Of a stretch of DNA of 64,000 nucleotides, positions 24,468 to 38,000 are shown in pieces. Each line of letters begins with the position of its first letter. Within the stretch, counting starts at the first letter, position 1. The notes under the pieces were generated by a model that was given only the letters and a program-made list of their open reading frames with translations, searched no databases and was not told the DNA's origin. The translations under genes and the position numbers were made by a program. Source of the stretch: Liolophura sinensis (Eukaryota > Mollusca > Polyplacophora > Chitonida > Chitonidae); NCBI RefSeq assembly GCF_032854445.1, contig NC_088295.1:43821385-43885384 (forward strand), read 5' to 3'.

Positions 24468-26084
24468 CTCTCTGGGTTTTGTTTGTAGTTACGATTTGTG
24501 CTCTTGTATCATAGCTCATTCTCACAGTTTACTGTGTATTGATTGTGGGAAAACGTATGTAATACATGTAGCTACGTGTGATCTGCTGAAAAATAAATGA
24601 AAGATTTGCATGACTCATAAATTTACTAAGATGGTTTTCTTGTCATATTGGGTATTTTTGTACAGAATATGAAGTCAGTTTATATACATTTTCTTTTTAA
24701 TATTTTGCTTTGTGTAGTATATTTTGTTACATGTGACAGTGTTTTTATATCATATATATGCTTATATTATGTAACAGTATTTATGGAGAAATATTACCCC
24801 TGTGAGATCTACATGTACTTTGCATAAAAGTTGAATAAAGTTTATGTTTACAGAAGTATTCATTTTAGTGTTGTTGCATAATCTGCATCATGCCTTATTC
24901 TGGCTTCAAAGAACTATTTTCCAATCAACAACTTTTAGTTCAAGCTACATTATATGTAAATACATACATGTATAATAAGAAGTTTTTTCTGAGACCAACA
25001 TATCTCAACAGAACAATATAATCAGCTATCTGTACAAATCCTTTTTATTCTGTCACAATCTTCATAACAGAAGAGTACACCTTTACAGAGTTACAAAATA
25101 TCTGTTTATTCAGCTTACAAAAAACAACAAAGATCTGCCCTCCATTGAAGTTGAGGGCAGATCTCAGTGAAGCAAAGTAGGTATTGGGTTATGTTTACCT
25201 TCCCCCAGCCATAACCCTGGAGTCTGTTGTATAAATGAAATGTTCGAGACCTGTGTCAAACCCCAAACGAAATGGAAGTTCCGGTCATCAAACTGATTGC
25301 AAAACATTATCAACTGAGGTCTATAACAACCTTGTCTCAGGATGCAATGAGCAATTCTCCTGGGCAAAACTTGGGAGAAAGTTGTTCATGTTGGAAACTC
25401 TGTATAAGTACCCCAATTTAGGCCACACATTCAGGCCATACAGTCTGTTTCTCACACCATAATAATTTTTTTTTCAAACTCAATGTATTGGACATTTACT
25501 ATGGAATTATTGCACATCACAACAAAGCACATGCTTTGATATGTCCAAAACAGGAATATTTCCGAATATTGTATTCAAACAAAAACAAGGAGAGTAATGA
25601 ATAAAATGTCATGACTGGACGAATGTGACTTCTGCTCAGGAATGGTCATTTGTCACTTTCCTTGGCCAGAGCTTACCTTCGCATAGCTTCCTATATAAAT
25701 TTTAACAATTTCTCTTTTGAATACAATTGGGAACTTTTCCAAAATACAGTACAATAATTCAGGTCCCAGCTGTGCAGTCTTTTGTTCATTCCTGCCCTTC
25801 TTTGTATGTACATTCTCAAATTATCATATAAATTACACTATGATACAGGCCAAACTTCTGCATTTCAGTCTAACTGTACACATACTTACAAAAATCAAGA
25901 AGTCTTCAAAACATTATAATATTATGATGTTGACCAAGCATCACTCCCACCATAGCATGGGAACTGGCCAAAATCTCACCATATTTAGCACAAACTCCTA
26001 TCTCCATGATTCCACTCTATTTTCATTCGCGATGCCAATTCATTTTCATATCAAGCTCTGTAGTGATTCTACCCTTTTTTCACA
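24468..26084. other. Convergent 3' ends of FAM228 and FIG4
   Basis: The left part is FAM228 3' UTR, probably ending after AATAAA at 24834-24839. For FIG4 on the other strand, AATAAA read on - occurs at 25110-25105 and 25049-25044. If either is used, FIG4 would have a 3' UTR of about 2 kb that includes the whole 81-bp array. No other gene recognised. The open frame starting at 25717 is explained by that array. Confidence 0.5.
25131..25164. repeat. Perfect 12-bp inverted repeat with 10-base loop
   Basis: agatctgccctc at 25131-25142 and its exact reverse complement gagggcagatct at 25153-25164 flank the loop cattgaagtt. It lies just upstream (on the minus strand) of candidate FIG4 poly(A) signals at 25105-25110, so it could form a stem-loop in the 3' UTR of a FIG4 transcript. 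Function is unknown. Confidence 0.75.
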
Positions 26085-27151
26085 TGTACATCTACTTGAT
26101 GCTTACACGCTGTCTGTACAACATCATATCCTGGTCTGTGGGAGGTGTACAGTCTGTGATTACCCTATATTCACATGTACTTGCTGCAGACATACTGCCT
26201 GTACATCATATCCTGGTCTGTGGAAGGTGTACAGTCTAATTACACTATATTCACATGTACTTGCTGCAGACAAACTGCCTGTACATCATATCCTGGTCTG
26301 TGGGAGGTGTACAGTCTGTGATTACCCTATATTCACATGTACTTGCTGCAGACATACTGCCTGTACATCATATCCTGGTCTGTGGAAGGTGTACAGTCTA
26401 ATTACACTATATTCACATGTACTTGCTGCAGACATACTGCCTGTACAACATCATATCCTGGTCTGTGGGAGGTGTACAGTCTGTGATTACCCTATATTCA
26501 CATGTACTTGCTGCAGACATACTGCCTGTACATCATATCCTGGTCTGTGGAAGGTGTACAGTCTAATTACACTATATTCACATGTACTTGATGCAGACAT
26601 ACTGCCTGTACAACATCATATCCTGGTCTGTGGGAGGTGTACAGTCTGTGATTACCCTATATTCACATGTACATGCTGCAGACATGCTGCCTATACAACA
26701 TCATATCCTGGGGTGTGGGAGGTGTACAGTCTGTGATTACCCTATATTCACTTGTACATGCTGGTTGTACAACATCATATCCTGGCCTGTGGCAGGTGTA
26801 CAGTCTGTGATTACCCTATATTCAAAAGTACTTGCTGCTGACATACTGTCTGTGCATCATATCCTGGCCTGTGGAAGGTGTACAGTCTAATTACACTATA
26901 TTCACATGTACTTGCTGCAGACATACTGCCTGTACAACATCATATCCTGGTCTGTGGGAGGTATATACTCTGTGATTACCCTATATTCACATGTACTTGC
27001 TGCAGACATACTGCATGTACATCATATCCTGGTCTGTGGAAGGTGTACAGTCTAATTACACTATATTCAAATGTACTTGCTGCTGACATACTGTCTGTAC
27101 ATCATCACATCCTAGTCTGTGGGAGGTGTACAGTCTGTGATTACCCTATAT
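26085..27151. repeat. 81-bp tandem array made of copies of the FIG4 3' coding end
   Basis: Thirteen units of 80-86 bp, recognisable by the 'gtacagtct' marker or its variant at about 26147, 26229, 26309, 26391, 26475, 26556, 26639, 26725, 26797, 26879, 26962, 27046 and 27128. Two subtypes largely alternate: A has 'ctgtgattaccctata', B has 'ctaattacactata'. Read on the minus strand, each unit contains the last codons of FIG4 and its TGA. Long-form A units give PPTDQDMM, YRQYVCSKYM then stop, aligned without gaps to the genuine end [19 protein letters not shown]. The remaining bases of each unit correspond to the sequence just after the FIG4 stop. The array is contiguous with the real exon at 27152. 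Confidence 0.93.
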
Positions 27152-29013
27152 TCACTTGTACTTGCTGCTGACATACTGTCTGTACATCTTCATATCTTGG
27201 TCCGTGGGTGGGCCGGGTCCATATTTCCCCCGTAAGATGTATGCGTTGTAGATGTCCTTGGACTGCCGGCTCACTGGTGGAGGCTCAACACAGTACGAGC
27301 TGTCCAGCTTGAAAGCGCTGATAGGGTACCTGGTGAAAAAAAATAATATATCCTCAATGGACATTTTTTAATATTTATTGATCTGTTTGAGGTTTATGCA
27401 ATGTTAAAGAATATTTCACTTACACTGCAGCTCTAGCTGTACTGTATTATATTTATCAGTGGAGAAAATGATTCGTTTATTTATCTGAATGGTGTTTTAC
27501 ACCATACTGAGAATATTTCACTTATATGACAAGGGCCAGCATTATGGTGGGAGGAAACCAGGCAGAGCCCCGATGAAACCCATGACAATTTGCAGGTTGA
27601 GGAAATAATTCAGTTCAGGCACATATACATATCTGTACAATATATTCTCAAGGTGTGAGGTATACATTTTCATGTTTACAGATTAGATGATATTTTGATG
27701 TGCTCAAGTCTCATCATATTCTCATTTTATTTCTTTATTTGATTCTTGTTTTACGCCGTACTCAAGAATATTTTGTTTATATGGCGACGAAAAAAAATAA
27801 TATATCCTCAATGGACATTTTTTAATATTTATTGATCTGTTTGAGGTTTATGCAATGTTAAAGAATATTTCACTTACACTGCAGCTCTAGCTGTACTGTA
27901 TTATATTTATCAGTGGAGAAAATGATTCGTTTATTTATCTGAATGGTGTTTTACACCATACTGAGAATATTTCACTTATATGACAAGGGCCAGCATTATG
28001 GTGGGAGGAAACCAGGCAGAGCCCCGATGAAACCCATGACAATTTGCAGGTTGAGGAAATAATTCAGTTCAGGCACATATACATATCTGTACAATATATT
28101 CTCAAGGTGTGAGGTATACATTTTCATGTTTACAGATTAGATGATATTTTGATGTGCTCAAGTCTCATCATATTCTCATTTTATTTCTTTATTTGATTCT
28201 TGTTTTACGCCGTACTCAAGAATATTTTGTTTATATGGCGACGACCAGCATTATGGTGGGAGGAAACCGAGCAGAGCCCGGGGGAAAACCCATGACCATC
28301 CACAGGTTGCTGGCAGTCCTTCCCATATATGGCAAGAGAGAAAGCCAGCATGAGCTGGACTTTACAGCGACTGCATTGGTGAGAGGCTCCTGGGTCATTA
28401 CGCCGCACTAGCGCGCTAACCAAATGAGCTACGGAGGCCCTGTTCTCATTTTAAACCATCATACTGTACACACATGTAGTCAGTTAAATGTCAAATCACA
28501 TAAGCTACCATATGTTGTAACAGTATTTCCACTTTATTCCCACATCTGGCTCAAATCAAACAGGTAAACTAAAGTCATAAATGTCAAGATATCACACTGA
28601 CATCCTTTTGATCTCATTTTCATCCCTAGGAGATAAAAGTCTGACAGTGCACTGTCAGGGGGAGATTTCTACATTTACTGTTAAGGATAGACAACTTCAA
28701 AACACAAAGTTGATATTTTATGGGTTAATACAGTCCTTTAGTCTATGCCATGCAGATTCACTTACAGCTCAATCCCTCTTTTACTTGGTTCAGGTTCTCT
28801 CTTTGATGCCTCTTCAAATTCAACATACCTGTATGAATATAACATGCAACTGCTTACAAAGTGAAAGCAGTTTTATTTCTGAGCAACTTTATTACATGTA
28901 TATGTATCTCAATTTTCTGTAATGCTGACAATTTCAATACTTTTTTAATAATTAGCTTTGTGGATACATAATTTTACATGTACAATATATATAATATATA
29001 TAATATATGTATA

Positions 29014-29087
<74 letters not shown>

Positions 29088-32000
29088 CATACATGTACCA
29101 TTTGTAATTTAAAGAAGAAATACAAAAATGTTGTTAAGCAGGTCAAACATTGCCAATTTGACGTAATAAAAAAGTTTCAATTCAAAACGATGATTTTAAT
29201 TTTGATTAAAAGTCTGGAAAACTGTTTTGTTGAAATTAGATGTAGACGTCTGAAACTGGAACTTGATGTGTAACTTTGTATGATGAAGCCATGTACCAAG
29301 TTTCAATTCAGTAAGAGGAACCCTTTTAAAAAGAAGTCCAGAAAACAAAAAACGTCCACAATTTTACCCAAACTGGATGAATAGCAGCAGAAATGTAGCA
29401 CAGATTGTTTCAACTGCTTGGTAGGGTACAAAAATTTACCAGATCATATGACAATAGTAGCAAGAAGAAGTACACCAAATTTGAACAGACTTAATTAGTT
29501 TTTGAGATGTCCTGCTCACAAGATTATGTCACACACACTCAAATGAACACCTGGACACACCCACAGACAGACAGACAGAAATGAAGATGCTCCCATTGTA
29601 ATAGCAAAGGGGTCTAAAACTATTGTGATTATAACCATACCTCCTAAAACAGCTTTCAACTCGCCTCGATGGATTAGAGATTTCAAAGTCATAAACTTCT
29701 TTGCTGCAGGGAAGATCCTGAAAAACAACACTTGAATTCTTTTGAACTGGAACATACACAACACATGTCCATTTGGAAAATGAACAGACCTATTTGCAGA
29801 TGTGAAGAGATGACAACATCCTTGGGCTGGAATGAAATACAAGTGAAAACAGCAGGCAACTGATTGTTTCAGTGAGCAGAAGACAGCTGTAAACTTGTCA
29901 CATGATGAATCGTTTTAATACAGTTACTCATAACGTGGTGAGTTAATATTCTTTTCACAGACATACTGACAATTATGAAAACCAAATATGAAGACCTAAT
30001 TCGTAACAACAATTTATTTCTGATGAGGTCATCAGTTAAACTATTGCCCCTCACTGGTGGAGCGGCCCGACTTTAGCTAAATTCATTCAGTAATTAAAAA
30101 TCAGATTTAAGAACACGGCTGGTGTTATCACTTTCTTTCTCCTTGAAATTATCAAATACAGAAATGATGAGTTACTTTTGCCCTCCTGCTCTAAAGCTCT
30201 AAGTGAAGTAGACTTGTAGATATCATGTTAATGCCGAAAATCTTAAGAGAGAGACAGACAACTGGATAGGCAGACAGACAATGTCTCACTATAATACAAG
30301 CCATCAATGATGAACGGTGTATAAAAAATAAATAACTTGATTCCCAATGACTCTATTAAAGAATTATCCCATTTTACAATCATACCTTGAGAGAGACAAA
30401 GTGCGAGTCGTGATCCGAGAAAGATGTCTCAGTGGAATCGGACAAGTCTATGTCCGCGTCCACATCAGAGCTGTCCGAAGAGCTAGAGCTGCTACCCTCT
30501 GACCCCGTGGACGTGTTGGAAGCTGTCGACTCCTTGCCACTGACATTTGGGTTCGCTTCCATGCCTGTAGTACTGTAACAACAGAGAGAGAAGGAATCCA
30601 TAACTGAAAAGAACACACCTGAATGTCCAAGGACAGCTCTCAAACAGCACTTCAGTACCACACACAGAGATCTACTTTCAGATCATTATGCATTTCCTGC
30701 ATGCAATTCATTCCTTGCTCTTGTGTTTTTCTTTTCACTGATGTCTGGTTAACTCTGACGATGCACAGATGGAAGAGGGTGATGAAAAAGATGAGGGTGG
30801 TGACAAAGACGAGGGTAATTACAAAGATGAGGGTGATGACAAAGTTGAGGGTGGTGACAAAGATGACAATGATACCCTTCAGGCAAAAAAGTCCACATTA
30901 GATGGAGAGTCAGGTTTGTTCTCAGCCTTTAGGAAATACAATGCTTTCATACAGTGCCTTTATTCTCACAAAACACCAGGAGAATGTTTTACGAAGCAGT
31001 CATACATTGTGTTATTAGGTGGGGGTGTTATCATCTGCAAATGAAACAAGCTTCAACCATCTCACCTAACCTCTTACCCAGCCTACTGAAGAAAAGAACC
31101 CTGCCAACGTATTAATACATGATATCAGGTTCCGCGTAACTTCAACACTCCTACATGACCTCCCACAATCATGCAATTACAAATCTCTAACCAAGTTACT
31201 ACTCACCTTCATTTGATTAAAGTTAAAACTCGCAATTTTTGGATCAACACTCCTACATGACCTCCCACATTCATGCAATTGCAAATCTATAACCAAGTTA
31301 TTACTCACCTTCCCTAGCTTCTTTGATTAAGGTCAAAACTAACACAATTTTTGATAAACATTTATGACTGTAAAATCATAAAATTGTATGAAATTACAAA
31401 TGTTCCTGACCATCAGTACCATCAGTACAATCTTTATCATATGACAGGGGCAGTAACCACAAATGATCCAGAAGGCCAAGATTCTGTGAACATGAAATTT
31501 TGTGACATAAGCCAAAGGCATAAATAATTCCAACTGAGATCATTTAGGGTATTTTCTCATCCTCATTTTGGTGAACATCATGTTCTGTGACAGTGGCTGA
31601 AGCCAAAAAGGGAAATATTACAGCCTTAATGGGAAGGGGACCATGAAATATTAAACCTAGATGAAAACTTTGTGGTCAACCACTCGAGATTCAATAAAAC
31701 TGACTGTGGTCTGTGGGTGCTGATTAATGCAAGAATAAGCCAGAATGATGAAACAACTGAGAAACAGTGAGTAGGGGTGGGTTTGCAAATTGGTGGACAA
31801 AATCAGAACCACAAAATAAGCCACAAACCTATTATAGATACTCAGTATTGTGCTTCCAAGATGGGAGTTGAAAGAAGCAAATCTAAAAACACAATAACAG
31901 AAAAAGAGGAACGTAATTACAAACTAATCATGCAGAAAAACAACAGAAATGACACCAGCAAAAAATTAAATGATACCTTCAAACCACATTTGTACAAGAA

Positions 32001-35000
32001 CATGTGAAAACAAACATTTTTACAACTGATTCATGTCCAAACAAAATAAACTTTCATTACAAAAACTTAACAGAAATATGTTAGATTTGCAAAATTTAGA
32101 AAACTAAATACTACATATACCACTATACTGAATTACAGAACATTTTTTTGATTTTAAGTACTTGATGTTTATGTCTGAACACATCCTGCAATAAATTGAT
32201 AATAAATTCTTGCAATATAACAGATTTTATCATTTTATGAATCATTAATTATTCTCTGAAGACATAGCTGTTAATGCTAAATAAATAAGTAAATAGTCCT
32301 GTCTAATCCCATAAACAAAGCGAGACAGATCAGCAAGATGTTACTAAGGTGAAAGTGAAAGTGAAAAGTGGAATCCTCACCACAGTATAGGCATATGATA
32401 ATCTGCTTTAATATATACAAATCCCTTTTTCAACAAAGGTTATATGTTCTGCATGTATGACATGTATATCATAATTACTAAGTGTACTCTCCTGACAAAA
32501 TGTCATTTGAAAGTTTGGCTTCTCCATACAACTTGTGGGGATACAGAAATTAAGATGACTGATTGTGGTCAAGGAATGGGCATTACGCAAATTAAGGCTA
32601 TGTCATGTATTAACAAAATTATTTAATCAATCAACAATAAAATATGCAAATTTCTGATTGTACACTGCAAATTGTATATCCTTTCATAACAAAAAAAAAC
32701 CACAAGAGAATCCAAAAAGGTATTAATTCCCAGGCCAGACATGCAAAACATACAAATCAGGTTAAAATTTGCATCAAACAAAGCACAGACTCAAAGCACA
32801 CCAAGTTTAGTGGAAGGATGAGGGATTAGCAGGCTGGATGGGTTCTAAATACTGTATTCTGAGTGTCACTCAGCAGGATGGATGCCGTCCACATAAAGTA
32901 ATGTGAGTGTCACTCAGCAGGATGGATGCCGTCCACATAAAGTAATGTGAGTGTCACTCAGAAGGATGGATGCCGTCCACATAAAGTAATGTGAGTGTCA
33001 CTCAGAAGGATGGATGCCGTCCACATAAAGTAATGTGAGTGTCACTCAACAGAATGGATGTCGTCCAAATACAGTAATGTGAGTGTCACTCAGCAGAATG
33101 GATGTCGTCCAAATACAGTAATGTGAGTGTCACTCAGCAGGATAGATGCCGTCCAAATACAGTGATGTGAGTGCCATGCAGTCAGTCACCAGACATATCT
33201 ATTACAGTGTGTAGACCTATATATTGCCAAACCTAGTTTGGTGCACACATCCATTAAGGTGCAAATACAATCCTTCATATCACAATATGTTAATACTTTG
33301 AACTGTTGGTTCCTTGTCATGTACTGAATCTTTTGCCATCTTCTTGGAGATTTACACCATTCACACTTAGGTTTATTTGTCTGATTGTTGTTCAATGTTC
33401 TGACCCAAAATTTTTCGTTGTCTACATATACATAACGGCCATCACTTTTTACTAGGTGAATGATAATGGCTGAGAGCCCAAGCCTCTGCCACAGCCAAAC
33501 AGCTACATGTAAATGGCTTGTGAATTTAGTCATTTTAATTACATGTACAATTATATTTCCAAATACAGCAACAGTTCAGCCACACCTTGTCACCACTTCA
33601 GTCACAGGAAAGGAGTATTTCAACAACAGTTTTTACATCCTAAAATGTACACTGAAACAACTAAAATGAAAACTGTGAAGTAAATGTAATATCCAGATAG
33701 ACAACTGAAAGTTCTTTGCATGCAAATACTGTAATTATTGTTTATGTTTATTATTAGGGTGCTTACTTAGATATCATGTAATTATACAGGTATGTTTTAC
33801 CTTGAAGTTAAACAGTTCCATTTGTAGAGTATCCAGCACTGTGTGTCCAAAACAATCAATAAAACCATCTTACCCTAAATGACCATAAATTTCATCCATG
33901 ACTAAATTGTCCTTATTTCCAGATTCTGAGAGTTCCATTGATTTTAGAAAGGTGTTCTGAGGTTTGCTAGGGACACCAGCTGATATTCCAATAGGAAGTT
34001 TCAGCACCAAAAATAATACTGTAAAGTACATATTATTCGCTGGAATTGTTTTCATGGATTTACTCTAAAATATCTTCGCGGGAAATGATTTTCACATATT
34101 TAAGCAAACGAATGCTGAAAAAAATCTTTAAACTGCTGAATTTTCCTTCAGTTGTTATCATATAGCCAAAATAACTCAAGCACATTAAACAGGTATTATC
34201 AAGGGTGGCTTTAATTCTCCTTTGTTTCATGCGGCTTTGCTAATCCTCATAATCTGGATCAGAAATGAAAACAAAAGGGGGCAGATTATCACTATGTAAG
34301 AAGATTACTTTCACACCTACTGTGAGGAGTATATTAAAAGAAGTGTCACATCTTTTCGCCCCTTTGATGAGTAACTGACAAAGTGACCTGTCACCTTTCG
34401 AGCAGTTCAAGGCAAAACAGATGAATTCAATATTATCGGCGCCAGTTATTCATTCTTTATGAAGCAACACAATTAGTTTGAGATTGTTTTCGGTTTTAAT
34501 TGTCCTCTGTAGCCAATTAGAAACCACTAACATTGAAGCAGCTTTTAAACGGCAATTGTGTACACAGTCACAATTTGTTAAAAGCTCAGTCATTGGTCCA
34601 CAGGAGAGACACAGCCAATGGGATGGCGTGTATCAAAGCAATATTCATTGGAAGCCAGCATGTGCTGATATCCACTTTTCTTACACTTCACAGGCATACC
34701 AAAGATTGGTCAAACTAAAGAAGAATGAACTCCAACTTTGTTTTATACCCACCAAGCCCTATCACAAATGTTTTTTTATAAAGCCTAATTTTCCCTCCCT
34801 GCTGTTAAAATTTACTTGGCCTGCTTTACTGACAGAAGTTGCAATAAGAAAGATTTCACTTTATCAATACTACTACGAGTACCTGTAGTATATGATTCCA
34901 GTAACAGTATCAGAATTTTTTTCGCTGGAATTACTTTTCGCGGTCAATTCCAAGAAAATTAGTTCCACACAAAAATTAAGTACTTCACAGAATTACGGGA

Positions 35001-38000
35001 CATTTATAAGCCTCTAATAATGAACTTTTGTTGATGAAATTTGAGATCATTTAGGGTATTTCTTCATCCTCATGAAGTATTCACAAGGTCGCAATCTTCT
35101 TATATTTTTATTTTCTACAAAAAGTCGCTCAATAAATGTGTCCACCAAACAGTTGGCCTTTTCATTTGTTAGGCTTGTACCCAGTGTTTAACACTGTAAT
35201 TACCGATAGCTGGTAGGTTTATTGGCAATCAGATGAAATCTTGTGCTGAAAACAATACGGAGTGCATAAAACAGGGTTGTAGCATGGGAAATGAATACAT
35301 GTTTCTGCTAAACACATAATCAGTATTTGCCACAACTGAACATGGTACGTTCAGTTGTTATATTTTAACAATGACATTTGTGATGAGCTCTCATACCTTT
35401 AAACAGGATGACAAACCAGTGTGCAGAAGTGGTCTGAACATGCTTTTTCTTGTGTGCTTTTATGTTCTGCCCCTTACTTATGTCTTTCTTAAAAATATTT
35501 AAACAAACTTCAAAATCATACTTTTAAAGGAAATAAGGATGAGATATCACAATGAGTGGAAAGAAATACAATGTAAGATGGGACAGCCAAGCCTGTTTAT
35601 TTTGAGTTCGTCAAATGGAGATGGACAAAGCGTAAAGTGTCATAACAATACAAGGCACATAACACAGCGCATTGTCCATGTTGATCTGGAGATCCATTTG
35701 AGTATTCTTGACATTATGTTTGAAGTAAATAATACACATAAAATGCATGACTTCTGCCTACAATATTTTAACTTCTGCAAATGTTTTTACATTTAACATT
35801 AAAAACCCTCAAAAACAAAATGATTCATACCCCTTACCATTGCCAAATTTACATATGAGCAAATTTTCAAATGTGAAATGTTTATAACAATTAGGAAAAC
35901 AGAGGAGCTGTTGCAATGACTCAAACACATGGTAAAGTGGAAATTGTTAGCAAAGGTTACTTCAAATCTGCTGAAGAGAGGCCTTAATCACAATTTTGCT
36001 CGAATTCTGTTGATAGAGAATATCAAACACATTTATTTACAAATATAATTCAAAATCATCATAGGCATTGTGAATTTCCTTTGAGCTTCACATGGCTTTG
36101 TAGATGTAACAGGGAGTTTTTTCAACTTACCCAGTTTCATCATGTCTTCGATCTGGTCGAATTCGACGAGAAAATGGACTGAAATTTTGTGCTGTCTTAG
36201 GCATGAAGTTTCTAAAAGGTAGAAGAGGAGAATAGGTACATAAGCACTATCTGAATTTCTGTCCATGCTTCTACTTTCAACAGGAAAGTCCCTGTATGAC
36301 CACAAATTAGCTTTGCACACAACAATAAAATTTATTTATTTATTTGATTGGTGTTTCACACCGTACTCAAGAATATTTCACTTATACGATGGAGGCCAGC
36401 ATTATGGTGGGTGGAAACCGCGCATAGCCCGGGGGAGACCCACGACCATCCGCAGGTTGCTGGCAGACCTTCCCACTTACGGCCGCACAACAATAAAGCA
36501 ACGGCGTAAGATATTGAAATCATATTATGCTAAGTATATGAAGGGGCAACTTAGTAAATGTTAAATAGATTGCTCTGAAAATTAAGAAAGAAGGTGTTTA
36601 GGTCATAGGAAAGATGTACACAAAATTTTAGTATGCGAGTATGTTCACTGGAGTTGTGTGGACAAAACTACAATGTGGTTAATACTGTTTTGAACAGCAT
36701 GAAAATTACACATGCACAAGTTTAGATCATGGACAATATGTATGTAAATATTCAGGCAAACCTGTGTAGTAATTTCAAGGCAGTTCCGTGGACAAAACTG
36801 TGTGTACAGAGGATGGGTGTATGTGTGAGTGCAGTGTTGTTCTGCACATACAAAACCTTTACTTGACAGAGCTAAGGTACAAAGCCTTGTGTCCGGGGAC
36901 AGGTGTTGACTTACTTGACAGAGCTGGGTATGGTGAAGCTGAAGAGTTCATCCATGGAGGTAAGCTCATAAGGCTTGTAGTAGTCCCAGTAACCACTCAC
37001 TTTCTCGTCGTTCTTGTGAGTCTTTATTACCATCTGCTTACCCTCTGAGCCCTTAGCCTCTGTGTTATGTGACAAACAGATAAGAGCAATGAAATGCTTT
37101 ATTCACTTATTTATTTCTTTGATTATTGTTAAATATCACAATTAAGAGCTTTTTACTTATTTGGTGGATGCATAATGATTTTTGGTGGATGGCAGAGGTA
37201 GAGTTCAGAATGTTTCTTTCCAAACATGCCTGACCTATATACATGTATGTAACTGAGAGAGGCCAAAAATTCTTCCCTGAAACAACTATGTATTCTTATT
37301 CAAGTTTATACACAGATGTATGTATTATAACATCTACATATAATCTGAGAGAATTTACAAGGAGGAGCTACAAATATTTCTTTGTGTGAGCACAGATTCA
37401 TGGGCCAATTTCACAAAACTTTGGAAGTCATATTTCTCCTAGCCTTTTTTTGTAAAAGACATTGTCTAGGTTATTGTGCCATATGGCGGCGTCATTTATG
37501 AGAAAAGTTACGCAAAAATTGATTTACAAAGTTTTGTGACAGTGGCCCCTGATCTGCAGTACAGAACATTCTTACCTTCATCATAAGGTAGGGGCAAAAC
37601 CTTGGGAATTGGAGAATCCCACCACTGTGAATAGCTGTTCAAGTGCAAAAAACAGTGTCTGGTGAAATAACTATAACCCATGTGCATCAGGTAAACAGGA
37701 TTTTTTTATTTCAAGAAAAAATGATTGACATGCAGTCACAAGCTGTGATGCTGCACATTTATTTATTTGATTGGTGTTTTACGCCGTACTCAAGAATATT
37801 TCACTTAGACGACGGCGGCCAGCATTATGACGGATGGAAACCGGGAAGAGCCCAGAGGAAACCCGTAACTGTCCGTAGGTTGCTGGAAGACCTTCCCATG
37901 TATGACCGGAGAGGAAGCCAGCATAAGCTAGACTTGAAAATGCGCTAACCAACTGAGCCACAGAGGCCCCTACGGCACATTTAAAAATGAACCCCCTGAT

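Noticed and set aside
25717-26736. 339-codon open frame on + (and neighbours at 26582-27171)
   Set aside because: Its repetitive part is the 81-bp array read antisense. The units are copies of the FIG4 3' end on the other strand, and nothing unique supports a gene.
30769-31044. Acidic hexapeptide-repeat protein on +
   Set aside because: An 18-bp repeat in a FIG4 intron. The acceptor-like site has no partner exon, so it is kept only as a repeat.
34478-34888. 136-codon open frame with a hydrophobic start in FIG4 intron 19
   Set aside because: No family resemblance, no splice or promoter context, and AT-rich codon use like the surrounding intron.
36915-36928. FIG4 exon 18 donor at 'tct|gtcaag'
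   Set aside because: Considered to keep the frame into exon 19. Unnecessary once the better exon 19 acceptor (ctaccttttag, exon from 36211) was found, which pairs with the strong gtaagt donor.
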